A stretch of 64,000 nucleotides of DNA from the NCBI RefSeq assembly GCF_900111805.1, contig NZ_FOJN01000006.1:168451-232450 (forward strand), written 5' to 3'. The DNA is from Rhodococcoides kroppenstedtii. GTDB taxonomy: Bacteria; Actinomycetota; Actinomycetes; Mycobacteriales; Mycobacteriaceae. Position numbers and translations under genes: made by a program. Under the pieces are notes generated by a model, which saw nothing but the letters and a program-made list of their open reading frames with translations, was not told the DNA's origin and did no database searches. How positions within the stretch are numbered: the stretch's first letter is position 1; every line of letters begins with the position of its first letter. Positions 25,283 to 37,586 of this stretch are shown here, piece by piece.

Positions 25283-27172
25283 TCAGGACCCCGATCCGAG
25301 TGCGAGCGTGACGGCGAGGACCAGGACGGCGCCGCCGAACATCGACAGGGCGTAGGTGCGGACGAACCCGTTCTGCAGCAGTCGAAGTCGGTCCGAGGCG
25401 GAGCGCACTGTGGTCGCCACCGCACCGACCGCCCCGTCCACGCCGACCTCGTCGAGACGGACGATTCCGGCCGTGAGGCGCTGACCGGGGCGCATGGCGA
25501 TCGCCTCGTTGAGGTCGTCGCCGTAGAGATCCCGTCGTGCCGCGCGGGTGAGGCGGCTTCCGGCCGGGGCCACCAGCGGCACCTCGCGTCGGGCGTACTG
25601 CCGGACGGCAAGACCGACGCCGACCGCCACGGTGGCGAGCACGACGGGCGTCACCACCCACACGGGAACGAGATGCGCGGGCTCGTGCTCGCCGACCACC
25701 GGGGCCAGCCAGCCCGAAAGCCGATCTCCCACGGCCAGAACGGCTCCCGCGCCGACCGATCCGATCGCGAGGATCACCATCGGCGCGGTCATCGACACCG
25801 GCGCCTCGTGCGGATGTACCTCGGCGGCGTCCCAGCGGGGGCGGCCACCGAAGGTGAGGATCATGACCCGCGTCATGTAGAACGCCGTGATGCCGGCGCC
25901 GAGGATGGTGGCGCCGCCGAGCAGGACGCCGCGCACCCCGCCCTCGTCCAACGCCGCCTCGATGATGCCGTCCTTCGACCAGAACCCGGCGAACGGGGGC
26001 ACGCCGATGATGGCGAGGTAGGCCAGACCGAACGTGACCGCGGTGACGGGAAGTACGCGTGCGAGCCCGCCGTACCGTCGCATGTCGGTCTCGTCGTTCA
26101 TCGCGTGCATCACCGAACCGGCGCCGAGGAACAGTCCTGCTTTGAAGAAGCCGTGCGTCAGCAGGTGCATGATCGCGACGGCGTACCCGGCGGGGCCGAG
26201 GCCGGCGGCGAGGACCATGTAGCCGATCTGGCTCATCGTCGACGCCGCGAGCGCCTTCTTGATGTCGTCCTTCGCGCAGCCGATGATCGCGCCGACCAGC
26301 AGCGTCACCGCGCCGACGGCCACCACGGCCGTCTGCGCCGCGGGCGCGGCCTCGAAGATCGCGCCGGACCGGACGATCAGGTAAACCCCGGCCGTCACCA
26401 TCGTGGCCGCGTGGATCAGGGCGGACACCGGGGTGGGGCCCTCCATCGCGTCACCGAGCCAGGACTGCAGTGGAACCTGGGCCGACTTGCCGCACGCGGC
26501 GAGGAGCAGAAGCAACCCGAGCGCCGTCGTGGTGCCCTGCCCGAGTTCGATGCCGGCAGCGGCGAACACCGCGTCGTAGGACACCGACCCGACCTCGGCC
26601 ACCATGATCATGAGGGCGACGGCCAGGCCGATGTCGCCGACCCGGTTGACGACGAAGGCCTTCCGCGCCGCCGTCGCCGCCGACGGCTTGTGTGACCAGA
26701 ACCCGATGAGCAGGTACGACGCGAGCCCGACCCCTTCCCACCCGAGGTAGAGGCCGAGGAAGTTGTCGGCCATGACCAGGACGAGCATGGCCGCGACGAA
26801 CAGATTGAGGTACGCGAAGAACCGGCGCCGGTGCGGGTCGTCGCGCATGTAGGCCATGGAGTAGACGTGCACGAGGCCGCCGACGCCGGTGATGAGCAGG
26901 ACGAAGCAGATCGACAGTGGGTCGAGGGCCAGACCGAAGTCGACCGACAGCTCCGGTGCGGGGACCCAGGAGAACAGGACGGAGCCGACGCGGCGTTCGT
27001 CGACCGGTCGGTCCAGCATCGAGACGAACGCGGCCACCGCGACGCCGAAGGACGCGAACACCAGCGCGGTGGCGAGGACGTGTCCCCACCGGTCGGTGCG
27101 GCGACCGCCGAGCAGCAGCGCCGCGGCGCCGAGCAGCGGCAGGCCGGGGAGCAGAGCGAGCGTGGTGCCCAC
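25283..27172 (-). CDS. nuoL: NADH-quinone oxidoreductase subunit L
   Basis: 629 residues. '[16 protein letters not shown]' and '[20 protein letters not shown]' are the NuoL signatures. The C-terminal extension contains the lateral helix that clamps the membrane arm and a last anchoring helix. GTG start, one base after the nuoK stop. Distal proton pump of complex I. Confidence 0.96.
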   Translation of the reverse strand: MGTTLALLPGLPLLGAAALLLGGRRTDRWGHVLATALVFASFGVAVAAFVSMLDRPVDERRVGSVLFSWVPAPELSVDFGLALDPLSICFVLLITGVGGLVHVYSMAYMRDDPHRRRFFAYLNLFVAAMLVLVMADNFLGLYLGWEGVGLASYLLIGFWSHKPSAATAARKAFVVNRVGDIGLAVALMIMVAEVGSVSYDAVFAAAGIELGQGTTTALGLLLLLAACGKSAQVPLQSWLGDAMEGPTPVSALIHAATMVTAGVYLIVRSGAIFEAAPAAQTAVVAVGAVTLLVGAIIGCAKDDIKKALAASTMSQIGYMVLAAGLGPAGYAVAIMHLLTHGFFKAGLFLGAGSVMHAMNDETDMRRYGGLARVLPVTAVTFGLAYLAIIGVPPFAGFWSKDGIIEAALDEGGVRGVLLGGATILGAGITAFYMTRVMILTFGGRPRWDAAEVHPHEAPVSMTAPMVILAIGSVGAGAVLAVGDRLSGWLAPVVGEHEPAHLVPVWVVTPVVLATVAVGVGLAVRQYARREVPLVAPAGSRLTRAARRDLYGDDLNEAIAMRPGQRLTAGIVRLDEVGVDGAVGAVATTVRSASDRLRLLQNGFVRTYALSMFGGAVLVLAVTLALGSGS

Positions 27173-27173
27173 G

Positions 27174-27473
27174 TCAGAACTTCAGCAGACTGTCGTCGTC
27201 GACCGAGACGGATCGACGGGATCGGAAAATAGCCATGATGATTGCCAGGCCCACCACTACCTCGGCGGCCGCGACCACCATGGTGAAGAAGGCGAAGACC
27301 TGACCGTCGACCTCGCTCCGGGTGCGGGCCACCGTGACGAAGGCCAGGTTGGCCGCGTTGAGCATGAGCTCGACGCACATGAACACCACGATGGCGTTGC
27401 GCCGCAACAATACTCCGGACGCACCGATGGTGAAGAGCGCCGCGGCGAGGTACAGATAGTGGTCGGGGTTCAC
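27174..27473 (-). CDS. nuoK: NADH-quinone oxidoreductase subunit K
   Basis: 99 residues with three membrane helices. '[19 protein letters not shown]' has the two conserved Glu/Asn positions of NuoK, used in proton transfer next to NuoJ. The GTG start overlaps the nuoJ stop by 4 bp (GTGA). Confidence 0.96.
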   Translation of the reverse strand: MNPDHYLYLAAALFTIGASGVLLRRNAIVVFMCVELMLNAANLAFVTVARTRSEVDGQVFAFFTMVVAAAEVVVGLAIIMAIFRSRRSVSVDDDSLLKF

Positions 27474-28198
27474 GGCAACCCCCCGTCGGTCTTCTCCGCC
27501 GGCGTCTCGGGGGACGTGCGGAACTGGCGCCCCACCGACGTGGGAGCCGGAGCGCCGTCGGGCAGCCGCGCGGGCCGATCCACCCCGTTGTGCCGGGCGT
27601 AGACGCCGGGGCTCGGCAGGGGCGTCACGCGGTCACCGCGCCGGAATCGCTCCTGCGACAACTGCTTCTGCGTCTTCGCGGCGCCCACCTGGTCCCGGTG
27701 CGTCAGCACCATCGCCCCGATGGTGGCGGTGATCAACAGGGCGCCGGTGAGCTGGAACGCCCAGACGTAGCGCACGAAGATCAGCTCGGCCAGGGCCTCC
27801 ACCGTGCCGGCGCCCGCCACGGCGTCCCCGGTGAACCCGGTGAACCCGGTCAACGACGCGTTGCCCAGGCCGCCGATGAGCAAGAACCCGAACCCGAGCC
27901 CGATCACCACCGCCGCGGCGCGGTGCCCGCGCAGATTCTCGGTCAACGTGTCCGAGGTGTCGACGCCCACGAGCATGAGCACGAAGAGGAACAGCATCAT
28001 CACCGCGCCGGTGTAGACGACGATCTGCACCACGCCGAGGAAGACTGCGCCCTGAACGATGTAGAACACCGCGAGCATCACCATGGTCGAGGCCAGGAAC
28101 AGCGCCGAGTACACCGCCTTCGCGGACGCGACCACTCCGAGCGCGGCGATCACGGTGAGGGGAGCCAGAATCCAGAAGACCACCGCCTCGCCGGTCAC
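27470..28198 (-). CDS. nuoJ: NADH-quinone oxidoreductase subunit J
   Basis: 242 residues from the GTG at 28198, which overlaps the nuoI stop by 4 bp. Five helices; '[24 protein letters not shown]' is the NuoJ signature with the pi-bulge helix 3 that moves during turnover. After helix 5 there is a hydrophilic tail of about 70 residues, basic and Pro-rich, as in mycobacterial NuoJ. Confidence 0.95.
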   Translation of the reverse strand: MTGEAVVFWILAPLTVIAALGVVASAKAVYSALFLASTMVMLAVFYIVQGAVFLGVVQIVVYTGAVMMLFLFVLMLVGVDTSDTLTENLRGHRAAAVVIGLGFGFLLIGGLGNASLTGFTGFTGDAVAGAGTVEALAELIFVRYVWAFQLTGALLITATIGAMVLTHRDQVGAAKTQKQLSQERFRRGDRVTPLPSPGVYARHNGVDRPARLPDGAPAPTSVGRQFRTSPETPAEKTDGGLP

Positions 28199-28701
28199 CG
28201 CACGGTCCCGCGGTAGTAGTCGTCGTCGGTGGCACCGTCGGCCATCGGGTGCGGCGGTGCCTCCATGCCGTCGGCGAGCGGGGCGAGCAGCTTGTCCTTG
28301 CCGTAGATCAGGTCCTCGCGGTTGTCGTCCGCCATCTCGTAGTCGTTGGTCATCGTCAACGCGCGGGTGGGGCAGGCCTCGATGCAGAGGCCGCAGCCGA
28401 TGCACCGGAGGTAGTTGATCTGGTACACCCGCCCGTACCTCTCACCGGGCGAGAAGCGTTGCGCCTCGGTGTTGTCCGCGCCCTCGACGTGGATCGCGTC
28501 GGCCGGACACGCCCAGGCGCAGAGTTCGCACCCGATGCACTTCTCGAGTCCGTCCGCGTAGCGGTTCAGCTGATGCCGCCCGTGATAGCGGGTGGCGGTG
28601 GGGCGCTTCTCCTCCGGGTACGACTCGGTGTGCGCCTTCTTGAACATCGTCGAGAAGGTCACGCCGAATCCCGCGAGCGGGCCGGGTCCGTCAGGGGGCA
28701 T
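28195..28701 (-). CDS. nuoI: NADH-quinone oxidoreductase subunit I
   Basis: 168 residues. Two CxxCxxCxxxCP motifs ('[12 protein letters not shown]' and '[12 protein letters not shown]') bind the N6a and N6b 4Fe-4S clusters that pass electrons to N2 in NuoB. The ATG at 28701 lies 11 bp inside the nuoH 3' end. The tail after the second cluster is acidic. Confidence 0.97.
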   Translation of the reverse strand: MPPDGPGPLAGFGVTFSTMFKKAHTESYPEEKRPTATRYHGRHQLNRYADGLEKCIGCELCAWACPADAIHVEGADNTEAQRFSPGERYGRVYQINYLRCIGCGLCIEACPTRALTMTNDYEMADDNREDLIYGKDKLLAPLADGMEAPPHPMADGATDDDYYRGTVR

Positions 28702-29986
28702 CTGCTCGCTCCTCGGATCGGGTTGCGGTGGTTCGGGACGCCGTGGGTCGGGCCGTGCGAGAGGGCAAGGGCGGCACCGGGAAACCCCCGTCGGCGAGGT
28801 GTGTGTCCTCGACGGCGACGGTGCCGGCCACCGTCCGGGGCAGCCGCGCCCGGCGCACTCGGGCGCGGAGCACCAGAGCCAGGGCGAGGGTGAAGACGAG
28901 GGACACCACGACGGTGGCCGGTCGCACGTGCGGCGAGTCCACGAGCAGGACCCGCACCGCGGCGACCACCATCACCCAGAGCAGGGCGGCCGGGATGAGG
29001 ACCTTCCAGCCGAAGGCCATGAACTGGTCGTAACGCAGGCGCGGAAGGGTGCTGCGCAGCCAGATGAAGACGAACAGGAACATCCAGACCTTGATCGTGA
29101 ACCACAGCACCGGCCACCAGCCCTGGTTCGCCCCCTCCCACCAGCTGACGGGGAACGGCGCGCGCCACCCGCCGAGGAAGAGGGTGGTGGCCAGGGCGGA
29201 GACGGTGACCATGTTGACGTACTCGGCGAGCATGAACATCGCGAAGCGCAAGGAGGAGTACTCGGTGTGGAAGCCGCCCACCAGTTCGCCCTCCGCCTCC
29301 GGCAGGTCGAACGGGGCGCGGTTGGTCTCGCCGACCATCGACACCACGTAGATGAGGAACGACGGCAGCAGCATCACCACGAACCACAGGCGCTCCTGAG
29401 CGGAGACGATGCCGGACGTGGACATGGTGCCGGCAAGCAGGAACACCGCCGCGAAGCTCAGACCCATCGCGACCTCGTAGGAGATCACCTGCGCGGTCGA
29501 GCGCAGGGCCCCGAGCAGCGGGTAGGTCGACCCCGACGACCACCCGGCGAGCACGATGCCGTAGACCCCGATCGACGTCACCGCGAGCACGTAGAGCACC
29601 GCGACCGGCATGTCGGTCAACTGCAGCGGCGTGACATGGCCGAACACCGACACGGTCGGACCGAAGGGGATGACGGCGAACGCCATGAAGGCCGGGACCA
29701 CCGAGATCACCGGCGCCAGCAGGTAGATCGGGCGATCGACGCCGGCGGGCACCAGGCCTTCCTTCAGCGCCAGTTTGATGCCGTCGGCCAGGGACTGCAG
29801 CAGCCCGAACGGCCCGGTGCGGTTGGGCCCCACCCGCATCTGCATCCACGCCATGACCTTGCGCTCGGCGAGGATACACAGCAGCGGGGTCAGCACGAGG
29901 AACACGAAGACCGCCAGCGCCTTCGCGACGATCAGCCAGATCGGGTCCGTTCCGAACAGCGACAGATCGGGAGCCTCGGGGGTCAT
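28691..29986 (-). CDS. nuoH: NADH-quinone oxidoreductase subunit H
   Basis: 431 residues, eight core membrane helices. '[22 protein letters not shown]' and '[20 protein letters not shown]' are the two NuoH signatures that line the quinone chamber. A basic, disordered tail of about 50 residues extends past the usual end. The ATG at 29986 overlaps the nuoG stop (ATGA); its 3' end overlaps nuoI by 11 bp. Confidence 0.96.
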   Translation of the reverse strand: MTPEAPDLSLFGTDPIWLIVAKALAVFVFLVLTPLLCILAERKVMAWMQMRVGPNRTGPFGLLQSLADGIKLALKEGLVPAGVDRPIYLLAPVISVVPAFMAFAVIPFGPTVSVFGHVTPLQLTDMPVAVLYVLAVTSIGVYGIVLAGWSSGSTYPLLGALRSTAQVISYEVAMGLSFAAVFLLAGTMSTSGIVSAQERLWFVVMLLPSFLIYVVSMVGETNRAPFDLPEAEGELVGGFHTEYSSLRFAMFMLAEYVNMVTVSALATTLFLGGWRAPFPVSWWEGANQGWWPVLWFTIKVWMFLFVFIWLRSTLPRLRYDQFMAFGWKVLIPAALLWVMVVAAVRVLLVDSPHVRPATVVVSLVFTLALALVLRARVRRARLPRTVAGTVAVEDTHLADGGFPVPPLPSRTARPTASRTTATRSEERADAP

Positions 29987-32349
29987 CGGGCGCCTCCCGC
30001 CACCCGAACCGTCGCACCCGGTCCGACGCCGAGATGCTCCGACAGCGCCGCACCGGGGGCATGCAACGGCGCCCACACCACGCGGTCCGGCAGGTCCGCG
30101 ATCTCCAGGGGGAACGTCACCGCACCGTGGTCGGTGGACAACGTCACCGGATCGCCGTCGGCGACGCCCACCTCGGCGGCCGTGGCCTCCGACAGCCGCA
30201 CGACCGGGGTGCGCGCGGTGCCGGCGAGGGCGTCCTCCCCGTCCTGCAGGCTGCCGCCGTCGAGCAGCACCCGCCACCCGTCGAGCACGGCGCTGCCGGC
30301 CGCGACGGTCGGACGCGGGGACACCACGGGGGCGACCATCGGTCGGTCGCCGGGGTCCGACCCCAGGCGGTCGAGCTCGGCGAGAGTCGTCACCGGATCG
30401 CTCGTCCCCAGCGCGTGGCCCATCGCGTCCGCCAGCGCATCGAGCACGCGGCCGTCGGGAAGCAGCGACGCCGTGGGCAGCGCCGCGGGGAAGGTACGCC
30501 GTCGTCCTTCCCAGTCCACGTAGGTGCCGGCCTTCCCGGTCACCGCCGCGACGGGGATGACGACGTCGGCCCGATCGGTCAGCTCCGAGCGGCGAATGTT
30601 CAGCGCCACCACGAAGTTCGCTCGATCCACCGCACCGCGGAGGGCGTCGGGATCGGGTGCGTCGACGGCGTCCACCCCGCCCACGACCAGGGCGGCGTAC
30701 GACACGTCCGCCATCGCGGCGACGTCCCGGCCGGGAGCCGACGGCAGGTCCGCCACTCCCCACGCCTCGGCCACCGCTCGACGCGCGTCGTCGTCGTCGA
30801 CCCGTCGACCACCGGGCAGCAGGGTGGGCAGCGCGCCCGCATCGAGTGCGCCGCGATCGCCGGCCCGACGGGGGACCCAGGCCGACGACGCCCCGGTGGC
30901 GTCGGCCGTCTCGGCGGCCGCGGTCAGCAGGCCGGGACGGCCGGCGGCGCGCTCGCCGATCAGGATCACCGCACCCGGTGTCGCCAGCAGCGCCCGGACG
31001 TCGTCGGGAAGCGACCGCAGGGCGTCGGCCTCGGACCCGGGCACGGCCTGCACGACGTCGGCGGACAGTTTGCGCGCCCCGTCGGACCGGTGCGACGCCA
31101 CGGCGACGACGCGAGTTCGGCCGGTGCGCACCGCTTTCCGCAGGCGGAGGAAGATCATCGGGCTCTCCTCCTCGGGTTCGAGTGCGAGGAGGAGGACGAT
31201 CGGCGCGGCGGCGAGGTCGGCGTAGGTGACTCCGAGCCCGCGCCCCGCGACGCGGGCGGCGAGGAAGTCCGATTCCTCCTCCGAGACCGCGCGCATTCGA
31301 AAGTCGACGTCGTTGGTATCCAACGCGACCCGCGCGAACTTCGCGTACGCGTAGGCGTCCTCGACGGTGGAGCGTCCGCCCACCAGCACGCCCGCGTTGC
31401 CGCGGGCCGCGGTCAGGCCGCGTGCGGCGACGGCCAGGGCCTCGGGCCACGACGCGGGGACGAGCTCACCCTCCGGCCCGCGTATCAGCGGGGTGGTGAG
31501 ACGGTCGGGCTCGGTGAGGTAGGCGAACGCCCACCGGCCCTTGTCGCAGTTCCACTCCTCGTTGACCTCGGGATCGTCGCCCGCGAGGCGACGCAGGACC
31601 ACCCCGCGACGGTGGTCCGTGCGCTGCGCGCAGCCTCCGGCGCAGTGCTCGCACGCACTGGGCGTGGACACCAGATCGAACGGCCGCGCCCGGAACCGGT
31701 ACGCGGTGTTGGTGAGCGCCCCGACTGGGCAGATCTGCACGGTGTTGCCCGAGAAGTAGGATCGGAACGGCTCCGCGCCGTAGATGCCGACCTGTTGCAG
31801 CGCACCGCGTTCGAGTAGATCGATGAACGGATCGCCCGCCACCTGCTCGGAGAACCGCGTGCAGCGCGCGCAGAGCACGCACCGCTCGCGGTCGAGCAGG
31901 ACCTCGGTGGAGAGCGGGATCGGCTTGGGGTACGTCCGCTTGGTCTCGGTGAAGCGGGACTCCGTGCGGCCGGTCGACATCGCCTGGTTCTGCAGGGGGC
32001 ACTCGCCGCCCTTGTCGCAGACCGGGCAGTCCAGCGGGTGGTTGATGAGCAGGAGTTCCATCACGCCGCGCTGTGCCTTCTCGGCGACCTCGGAGCTGTG
32101 CTGGGTCCGGACGACCATGCCGTCGCTGACCGTGGTGGTGCAGGAGGCCAACGGCTTTCGCTGTCCTTCGACGTCCACGAGGCACTGTCGGCACGCCCCG
32201 ACCGGGTCGAGCAGCGGGTGGTCGCAGAACCGCGGCACGGTGATGCCCAGCATCTCGGCGGCGCGGATGACGAGGGTGCCCGCGGGGACACTGATCGGGA
32301 TCCCGTCGATGGTCAGGTCCACCGTCCGGGTCTCCGGCGCGGCCGTCAT
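29983..32349 (-). CDS. nuoG: NADH-quinone oxidoreductase subunit G
   Basis: 788 residues. The cluster ligands are visible in order. They are a 2Fe-2S set (Cys residues in '[15 protein letters not shown]'), '[14 protein letters not shown]' (N4/N5 region with His ligand), 'CVLCARC' with 'CPVGAL', and C-x2-C-x3-C-x27-C ('CEHCAGGC' onward). The last set is the optional N7 cluster. The rest is a molybdopterin-type fold without cofactor. The ATG at 32349 overlaps the nuoF stop by 4 bp. Confidence 0.96.
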   Translation of the reverse strand: MTAAPETRTVDLTIDGIPISVPAGTLVIRAAEMLGITVPRFCDHPLLDPVGACRQCLVDVEGQRKPLASCTTTVSDGMVVRTQHSSEVAEKAQRGVMELLLINHPLDCPVCDKGGECPLQNQAMSTGRTESRFTETKRTYPKPIPLSTEVLLDRERCVLCARCTRFSEQVAGDPFIDLLERGALQQVGIYGAEPFRSYFSGNTVQICPVGALTNTAYRFRARPFDLVSTPSACEHCAGGCAQRTDHRRGVVLRRLAGDDPEVNEEWNCDKGRWAFAYLTEPDRLTTPLIRGPEGELVPASWPEALAVAARGLTAARGNAGVLVGGRSTVEDAYAYAKFARVALDTNDVDFRMRAVSEEESDFLAARVAGRGLGVTYADLAAAPIVLLLALEPEEESPMIFLRLRKAVRTGRTRVVAVASHRSDGARKLSADVVQAVPGSEADALRSLPDDVRALLATPGAVILIGERAAGRPGLLTAAAETADATGASSAWVPRRAGDRGALDAGALPTLLPGGRRVDDDDARRAVAEAWGVADLPSAPGRDVAAMADVSYAALVVGGVDAVDAPDPDALRGAVDRANFVVALNIRRSELTDRADVVIPVAAVTGKAGTYVDWEGRRRTFPAALPTASLLPDGRVLDALADAMGHALGTSDPVTTLAELDRLGSDPGDRPMVAPVVSPRPTVAAGSAVLDGWRVLLDGGSLQDGEDALAGTARTPVVRLSEATAAEVGVADGDPVTLSTDHGAVTFPLEIADLPDRVVWAPLHAPGAALSEHLGVGPGATVRVAGGAR

Positions 32350-33662
32350 GCGAGCGCTCCGGCCATCAGAGTCGAGGCGTGGGGGTCGAACGGGCACCCA
32401 CCGCCGCGCACGTGCTCGAGGTACTCCTCCCGGAAGAACCTCACCGACGACACGATGGGGCTGGACGCGCCGTCGCCCAACGCGCAGAACGACTTTCCGA
32501 GGATGCTGTCGGCTACGTCCAGCAGCTTCTGCAGGTCGTCCTCGGACGCCGTGCCCTCCTCCATCCGGGCGAGGATCTGCACCAGCCAGTAGGTGCCCTC
32601 CCGACACGGAGTGCACTTGCCGCACGATTCGTGGGCGTAGAACTCGCTCCACCGACGGACCGCGCGCACGACGCAGGTGGTCTCGTCGAAGATCTGCAGT
32701 GCCTTGGTGCCCAGCATCGACCCGGCCGCGGCGACCCCTTCGTAGTCGAGCGGGACGTCGAGGTGCTCCGCGGTGAAGATCGGCGTCGACGACCCGCCGG
32801 GCGTCCAGAACTTCAACTCGTGGCCGGCGCGCACTCCCCCGGCGTGAGTCAGCAACTCGCGCAGGGTGATACCGAGCGGCGCCTCGTACTGGCCGGGCCG
32901 TTCGACGTGTCCCGAGAGGGAGTAGAGGGTGAACCCGGGCGACTTCTCGCTGCCCATCGAGCGGAACCAGTCCACGCCGTTCGCCAGGATCGACGGCACG
33001 CTCGCGATGGACTCGACGTTGTTGACCACCGTCGGTCCGGCGTACAGGCCGGCGACCGCGGGAAACGGTGGGCGCAACCTCGGCTGGCCGCGTCGACCCT
33101 CGAGCGAGTCGAGCAGCGCGGTCTCCTCACCGCAGATGTAGGCGCCCGCGCCCGCATGGACCACGAGCTCGAGATCGAACCCGGATCCGAGGACGTCGGT
33201 GCCCAGGTACCCGGCGTCGTACGCCTCCGCCACGGCGGTCTGCAGGCGACGCAGGACCGGCACCACCTCGCCGCGCAGGTACACGAACGCGCGCGCGGAC
33301 CGGATGGCGTACGCCGCGATGATCATGCCCTCGACCAGTGCGTGCGGCGTCGCCATGAGCAGCGGCATGTCCTTGCAGGTCCCGGGCTCGGACTCGTCGG
33401 CGTTCACCACCAGGTAGTGGGGCACCGACTGGTCCGCCGGCGTCGGTCCGTCCTGCGGGATGAAGCTCCACTTGACGCCGGTGGGGAACCCCGCCCCGCC
33501 GCGACCCCGTAGTCCGGCGTCCTTCACGAGCCCGATCACCTCGTCGGGCGTCCGTGCGAGAGCCGCGGCCAGCCCGTCGTAGCCGCCGTGGTCGCGGTAG
33601 GTCTCGAGCGTCCAGGACCGGGGGTGGTCCCAGTACCGGCTGAGCACCGGAGTGAGCGTCAT
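32346..33662 (-). CDS. nuoF: NADH-quinone oxidoreductase subunit F
   Basis: 438 residues. '[16 protein letters not shown]' binds NADH, '[12 protein letters not shown]' lies at the FMN site, and '[15 protein letters not shown]' with a later Cys binds the N3 4Fe-4S cluster. This is where NADH gives its electrons to complex I. The ATG at 33662 overlaps the nuoE stop by 4 bp; longer readings extend into nuoE. Confidence 0.97.
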   Translation of the reverse strand: MTLTPVLSRYWDHPRSWTLETYRDHGGYDGLAAALARTPDEVIGLVKDAGLRGRGGAGFPTGVKWSFIPQDGPTPADQSVPHYLVVNADESEPGTCKDMPLLMATPHALVEGMIIAAYAIRSARAFVYLRGEVVPVLRRLQTAVAEAYDAGYLGTDVLGSGFDLELVVHAGAGAYICGEETALLDSLEGRRGQPRLRPPFPAVAGLYAGPTVVNNVESIASVPSILANGVDWFRSMGSEKSPGFTLYSLSGHVERPGQYEAPLGITLRELLTHAGGVRAGHELKFWTPGGSSTPIFTAEHLDVPLDYEGVAAAGSMLGTKALQIFDETTCVVRAVRRWSEFYAHESCGKCTPCREGTYWLVQILARMEEGTASEDDLQKLLDVADSILGKSFCALGDGASSPIVSSVRFFREEYLEHVRGGGCPFDPHASTLMAGALA

Positions 33663-34489
33663 CGCGGTTCCTTCCCGGGAACGTCGGCGGACGGCGCGGG
33701 CGCCGGCTCGTCGGGAGTGGAGTCGGTCGGGACGTCGGGGACCCCGGTCGTCGTCTCCTCGGCCGAGCTCGGATCGGTTGCCGTGGAGCCGGTTTCGCGT
33801 GCGGCGCGCAGACCGGCCAGCGTCGCGTCGCCCGCCGTGGCGGCGTCGTTGGCACCCGGCCGGGGGTCCGGGAATCCGGCCAGGATGCGCGAGGTCTCGC
33901 GAAACGTGCACAGTGTGGTGCCGCGGGTGGGAGTGACCGGGTGTCCGGACCGCAGGTCGTCGACCAGGGTGCGCGCCGACTCCGGCGTCTGGTTGTCGAA
34001 GAACTCCCAGTTGACCATGACCACCGGCGCGTAGTCGCAGGCCGCGTTGCACTCGATGTGTTCGAGGGTGACCGACCCCGGATCGTCGGCCAGATGCTCG
34101 GTGAGCGCGGCGTGGATCGCGTCGCCGCCCATCACCGCACACAGGGTGTTGGTGCACACGCCCACGAGGTAGTCGCCCGTGGGCTCGCGTCGGTACATCG
34201 AGTAGAACGTGGCGACGGCGGCCACCTCGGCTCCGGTGAGATCGAGGGTGTGCGAGACGAAGTCGACGGCGGCGGGGGTGAGGTAGCCGTCCTCCGCCTG
34301 GAGAAGATGCAGGAGCGGGATGATGGCCGAGCGGGGCCGCGGGTAGCGGGCGACGACGGTCGCCGCGTCTCGTTCGAGCCGCTCCCGGACCACGGCCGGG
34401 TACGTCCGACGAGCACCGGGCTGCACCAGCTGGACCCGCTCCTCGGGGGCCGGGCCGAACGGCACCAGCACCGGTTCGCGCGCGCTCAT
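33659..34489 (-). CDS. nuoE: NADH-quinone oxidoreductase subunit E
   Basis: 276 residues. The thioredoxin-like core ends near residue 205, and the four 2Fe-2S ligands are in '[11 protein letters not shown]' and '[10 protein letters not shown]'. The last 65 or so residues are a disordered Pro/Thr/Ser/Glu-rich tail absent from short NuoE proteins. The ATG at 34489 overlaps the nuoD stop by 4 bp. Confidence 0.95.
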   Translation of the reverse strand: MSAREPVLVPFGPAPEERVQLVQPGARRTYPAVVRERLERDAATVVARYPRPRSAIIPLLHLLQAEDGYLTPAAVDFVSHTLDLTGAEVAAVATFYSMYRREPTGDYLVGVCTNTLCAVMGGDAIHAALTEHLADDPGSVTLEHIECNAACDYAPVVMVNWEFFDNQTPESARTLVDDLRSGHPVTPTRGTTLCTFRETSRILAGFPDPRPGANDAATAGDATLAGLRAARETGSTATDPSSAEETTTGVPDVPTDSTPDEPAPAPSADVPGKEPR

Positions 34490-35808
34490 CGGTCCACCCC
34501 GCCCATGACGGGATCGATGCTCGCCACCGCGGCGATCACGTCGGAGACCATGCCGCCTTCGCACATGGCCGCGACCGCCTGCAGGTTGGTGAACGACGGA
34601 TCGCGGAAATGCACTCGGTAGGGCCGGGTTCCGCCGTCGGACACCAGATGTACCCCCAGCTCGCCCCGCGGTGACTCCACCGCGGAGTACACCTGGCCGG
34701 CCGGGACGCGGATGCCCTCCGTCACCAGCTTGAAGTGGTGGATCAGCGATTCCATGGAGCCGGCCATGATGGTGCGGACGTGATCGCGGGACTGACCCAG
34801 CCCGTCCGCCTCGGACACCAGGTTCGCCGGCCAGGCCGTCTTGCGATCGGCGATCGTCACCGGCCCCGGGTGCAGCGCGTCCAGACACTGCTCGACGATC
34901 TTCAGCGACTCCGCCATCTCGTCGACGCGGATGAGATAGCGGGCGTAGCAGTCGGACTCGGTCTCGGTGATCACGTCGAACTCGTAGTTCTCGTAGCCGC
35001 AGTAGGGTTCCGCCCGACGCAGGTCGTGCGGCAGACCCGTCGCGCGCAGGCACGGCCCGGTGACCCCCAGCGCCACGCATCCGGTGAGGTCGAGGAAGCC
35101 GATCCCGCGGGTGCGGCCCTTCCAGATGGGGTTGTCGTCGAGCATGGCGCTCATGTCGCGGAGCCGAACCGGCAACAGCTGGAGCAGTTCTCGGATCTTC
35201 GGGACGGCGTCGCTCGGCAGGTCCATCGCGACACCGCCGGGGCGAATGTACGCGTGGTTCATGCGCAGACCGGTGATCGTCTCGAAGATGTCGAGGATCA
35301 GCTCGCGCTCGCGGAATCCGAAGAGCATGGCCGTGACCGCGCCGAGTTCCATACCGCCCGTGGCGAGGGCGACGAGGTGCGAGGAGATCCTGTTCAGCTC
35401 CATCAACAGAACGCGGATCACCGACGCCCGCTCGGGGATGTCGTCGGTGATGCCGAGCAATTTCTCGACCCCGAGGCAGTAGGCCGTCTCGTTGAAGAAC
35501 GGGGACAGATAGTCCATGCGCGTGACGAAGGTGACCGCCTGCGTCCAGGTGCGGAACTCGAGGTTCTTCTCGATACCGGTGTGCAGGTAGCCGATTCCGC
35601 ACCGGGCCTCGGTCACCGTCTCGCCCTCGATCTCGAGGATCAGGCGGAGCACGCCGTGCGTGGAGGGGTGCTGCGGGCCCATGTTGACGATGATGCGTTC
35701 GTCCCCGGCGGCACTCGCAAGGTCCGCGATCTCGTCCCAGTCCTGCCCGCCCGCGGTGTAGACCCGGGGTTCGACGGGCGCGTCGGTGACCTGCTGGTGC
35801 GGTGTCAT
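34486..35808 (-). CDS. nuoD: NADH-quinone oxidoreductase subunit D
   Basis: 440 residues. '[14 protein letters not shown]' holds the conserved His of the quinone site, and '[20 protein letters not shown]' and '[17 protein letters not shown]' complete the 49-kDa subunit pattern. The ATG at 35808 shares one base with the nuoC stop (TGATG). Confidence 0.97.
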   Translation of the reverse strand: MTPHQQVTDAPVEPRVYTAGGQDWDEIADLASAAGDERIIVNMGPQHPSTHGVLRLILEIEGETVTEARCGIGYLHTGIEKNLEFRTWTQAVTFVTRMDYLSPFFNETAYCLGVEKLLGITDDIPERASVIRVLLMELNRISSHLVALATGGMELGAVTAMLFGFRERELILDIFETITGLRMNHAYIRPGGVAMDLPSDAVPKIRELLQLLPVRLRDMSAMLDDNPIWKGRTRGIGFLDLTGCVALGVTGPCLRATGLPHDLRRAEPYCGYENYEFDVITETESDCYARYLIRVDEMAESLKIVEQCLDALHPGPVTIADRKTAWPANLVSEADGLGQSRDHVRTIMAGSMESLIHHFKLVTEGIRVPAGQVYSAVESPRGELGVHLVSDGGTRPYRVHFRDPSFTNLQAVAAMCEGGMVSDVIAAVASIDPVMGGVDR

Positions 35809-36467
35809 CAGGAGTAGGACCTCCGCTGGTCGGGGGGTGGAATGGTGGCGCCGTGGAACTGAACGGGGATGCCGCCCAACGGATAGTCCTTGCGCTGGGG
35901 ATGCCCCTCCCAGTCGTCGGGCATCTCGATGCGGGTCAGCGACGGATGACCGTCGAACAGGATCCCGAAGAAGTCGTACGTCTCGCGCTCGTGCCAGTCG
36001 TTGGTCGGGTAGATACCGCAAGACGACGGCACGTGCGGATCGGAATCCGGGACCGAGACCTCCACGCGGATCCGCCGTCCGTGCGTGAGGGAGGACAGGT
36101 GGTACACCGCGTGCAGCTCGCGGCTCGTGTCGGCGGGAACGTGCACGCCGCTGACTCCGAGGCAGAGCTCGAAGCGCAGGGACTCGGTGTCCCGCAGCGC
36201 CGACAGCACCGCCGGCAGACGGTCCCGGGCGACGTGGACGGTGAGTTCGCCGCGGTGGATCACCACCCGTTCGACGGCGTCGGTCGCCGTGGGTCCCAGC
36301 GCGTCATCGAGGGCGTCCATCACGGTGTCGAACGGCTCGCCGTACGGCCGGGACGCGGTGTCGGACCGGGCTATCGGTGGGGCGAGGCGGCCGTACCCGG
36401 ACGTGTCGCCGGAGCCGCGCACACCGAACATGCCCCGCGGCACCGTGGGGTCGGTCGGCCCCGTCAC
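35808..36467 (-). CDS. nuoC: NADH-quinone oxidoreductase subunit C
   Basis: 219 residues from a GTG that overlaps the nuoB stop by 4 bp. '[21 protein letters not shown]' and '[20 protein letters not shown]' with '[17 protein letters not shown]' form the 30-kDa subunit signature. The first 45 residues are low-complexity. Confidence 0.96.
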   Translation of the reverse strand: MTGPTDPTVPRGMFGVRGSGDTSGYGRLAPPIARSDTASRPYGEPFDTVMDALDDALGPTATDAVERVVIHRGELTVHVARDRLPAVLSALRDTESLRFELCLGVSGVHVPADTSRELHAVYHLSSLTHGRRIRVEVSVPDSDPHVPSSCGIYPTNDWHERETYDFFGILFDGHPSLTRIEMPDDWEGHPQRKDYPLGGIPVQFHGATIPPPDQRRSYS

Positions 36468-37030
36468 CGCGGCACCGCCGGCAGGTCGAGGAACGTCGGG
36501 TCCGTGCCGGGCACCGAGAGAGCCGCAGCCTCCGCCTCCCGCACCGCCCGCTCGCGGTCGACACCCAGGGGCATGCGGGCGATCGACGCGTGCAGGGTGA
36601 GGATCGCGTTGATGAGCATCTCCGGACGCGGCGGGCAGCCGGGGAGATAGATGTCCACGGGCACCACGTGGTCGACACCCTGCACCACGGCGTAGTTGTT
36701 GAACATCCCGCCGGAGGACGCGCAGACCCCCATGGCCAGAACCCATTTCGGCTCCGCCATCTGGTCGTACACCTGCCGCAGCACCGGCGCCATCTTCTGA
36801 CTGACGCGTCCGGCCACGATCATGAGGTCCGCCTGCCGCGGCGACGCGCGGAACGCCTCCATGCCGAACCGCGCGAGGTCGAACCGGCCCGAGGTGGTCG
36901 ACATCATCTCGATGGCGCAGCAGGCGAGTCCGAAGGTCGCGGGCCACAGCGAGCCCTTGCGAGCGAAGCCCGCCAGCCCCTCGACGGTGGTCAGCAGGAA
37001 GCCGCTCGGCAGCTTCTCCTCGACGCCCAT
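36464..37030 (-). CDS. nuoB: NADH-quinone oxidoreductase subunit B
   Basis: 188 residues. Ligands of the N2 cluster are in '[10 protein letters not shown]', '[11 protein letters not shown]' and 'LPGCPPRPE'. The ATG at 37030 ('[10 protein letters not shown]') was preferred over a GTG two codons upstream because family members start 'MGxEE' and the upstream codon is part of the GAGGTGAGG ribosome site. It lies 45 bp after nuoA. Confidence 0.96.
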   Translation of the reverse strand: MGVEEKLPSGFLLTTVEGLAGFARKGSLWPATFGLACCAIEMMSTTSGRFDLARFGMEAFRASPRQADLMIVAGRVSQKMAPVLRQVYDQMAEPKWVLAMGVCASSGGMFNNYAVVQGVDHVVPVDIYLPGCPPRPEMLINAILTLHASIARMPLGVDRERAVREAEAAALSVPGTDPTFLDLPAVPR

Positions 37031-37075
37031 GCGCACCTCACCTCTCGCGGGTCGTCGGGACCCGCGTCCGGTCGA

Positions 37076-37441
37076 TCACTCCCAGCTGAGCCCTCCGCGT
37101 CGCCACTCGTACGCGTAGGCGACGGAGACGTTGACGATGAACAGCCCCATGGCGAGCAGCCCGAACACGCCGAGCGCCTCGTAGTGCACCGCCCAGGGGT
37201 AGAGAAAGACGATCTCGATGTCGAAGATGATGAAAAGCATTGCGGTCAGGTAGAACTTGACCGGAAAGCGGCCGCCACCGGGGCGCTGCGGGGTGGGCGC
37301 GACGCCGCATTCGTACGCCTCGAGCTTCGCTCGGTTGTAGCGCCTCGGGCCCACCGCGGACGCCACGAATACCGAGAACACCGCGAACGCAACGGCTATC
37401 GCACCGAGAACCAGAATCGGAACGTATGCGTCGGCGTTCAC
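37076..37441 (-). CDS. nuoA: NADH-quinone oxidoreductase subunit A
   Basis: 121 residues, three helices. '[12 protein letters not shown]' and '[22 protein letters not shown]' are the NuoA signatures near the quinone entry. GTG start with an AGGAG ribosome site 7 bp upstream. First gene of the nuo operon. Confidence 0.96.
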   Translation of the reverse strand: MNADAYVPILVLGAIAVAFAVFSVFVASAVGPRRYNRAKLEAYECGVAPTPQRPGGGRFPVKFYLTAMLFIIFDIEIVFLYPWAVHYEALGVFGLLAMGLFIVNVSVAYAYEWRRGGLSWE

Positions 37442-37482
37442 CGCTCACTCCTGCCCGTGTCGAAGGTGGTGACCTCTTCTCA

Positions 37483-37503
37483 CGTGATCCGAGTCACACA
37501 CTA
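37483..37503 (-). promoter_or_regulatory. nuo promoter region with CRP-like site
   Basis: On the minus strand TAGTGT (37498-37503) fits the TANNNT -10. Directly next to it is TGTGA-N6-TCACG (37483-37498), one base off the CRP/Cmr consensus TGTGA-N6-TCACA. The site would cover the transcription start, which suggests repression or control of a second promoter. It lies about 40 bp before nuoA. Confidence 0.5.
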
Positions 37504-37586
37504 GGACGTTCCCGTCGCGGGCGGTCCGGTTTCGACACTCGGGTTCGCGGCGGTGTCGGATCGTGATCCCCGCGCGACCTCGCGGG

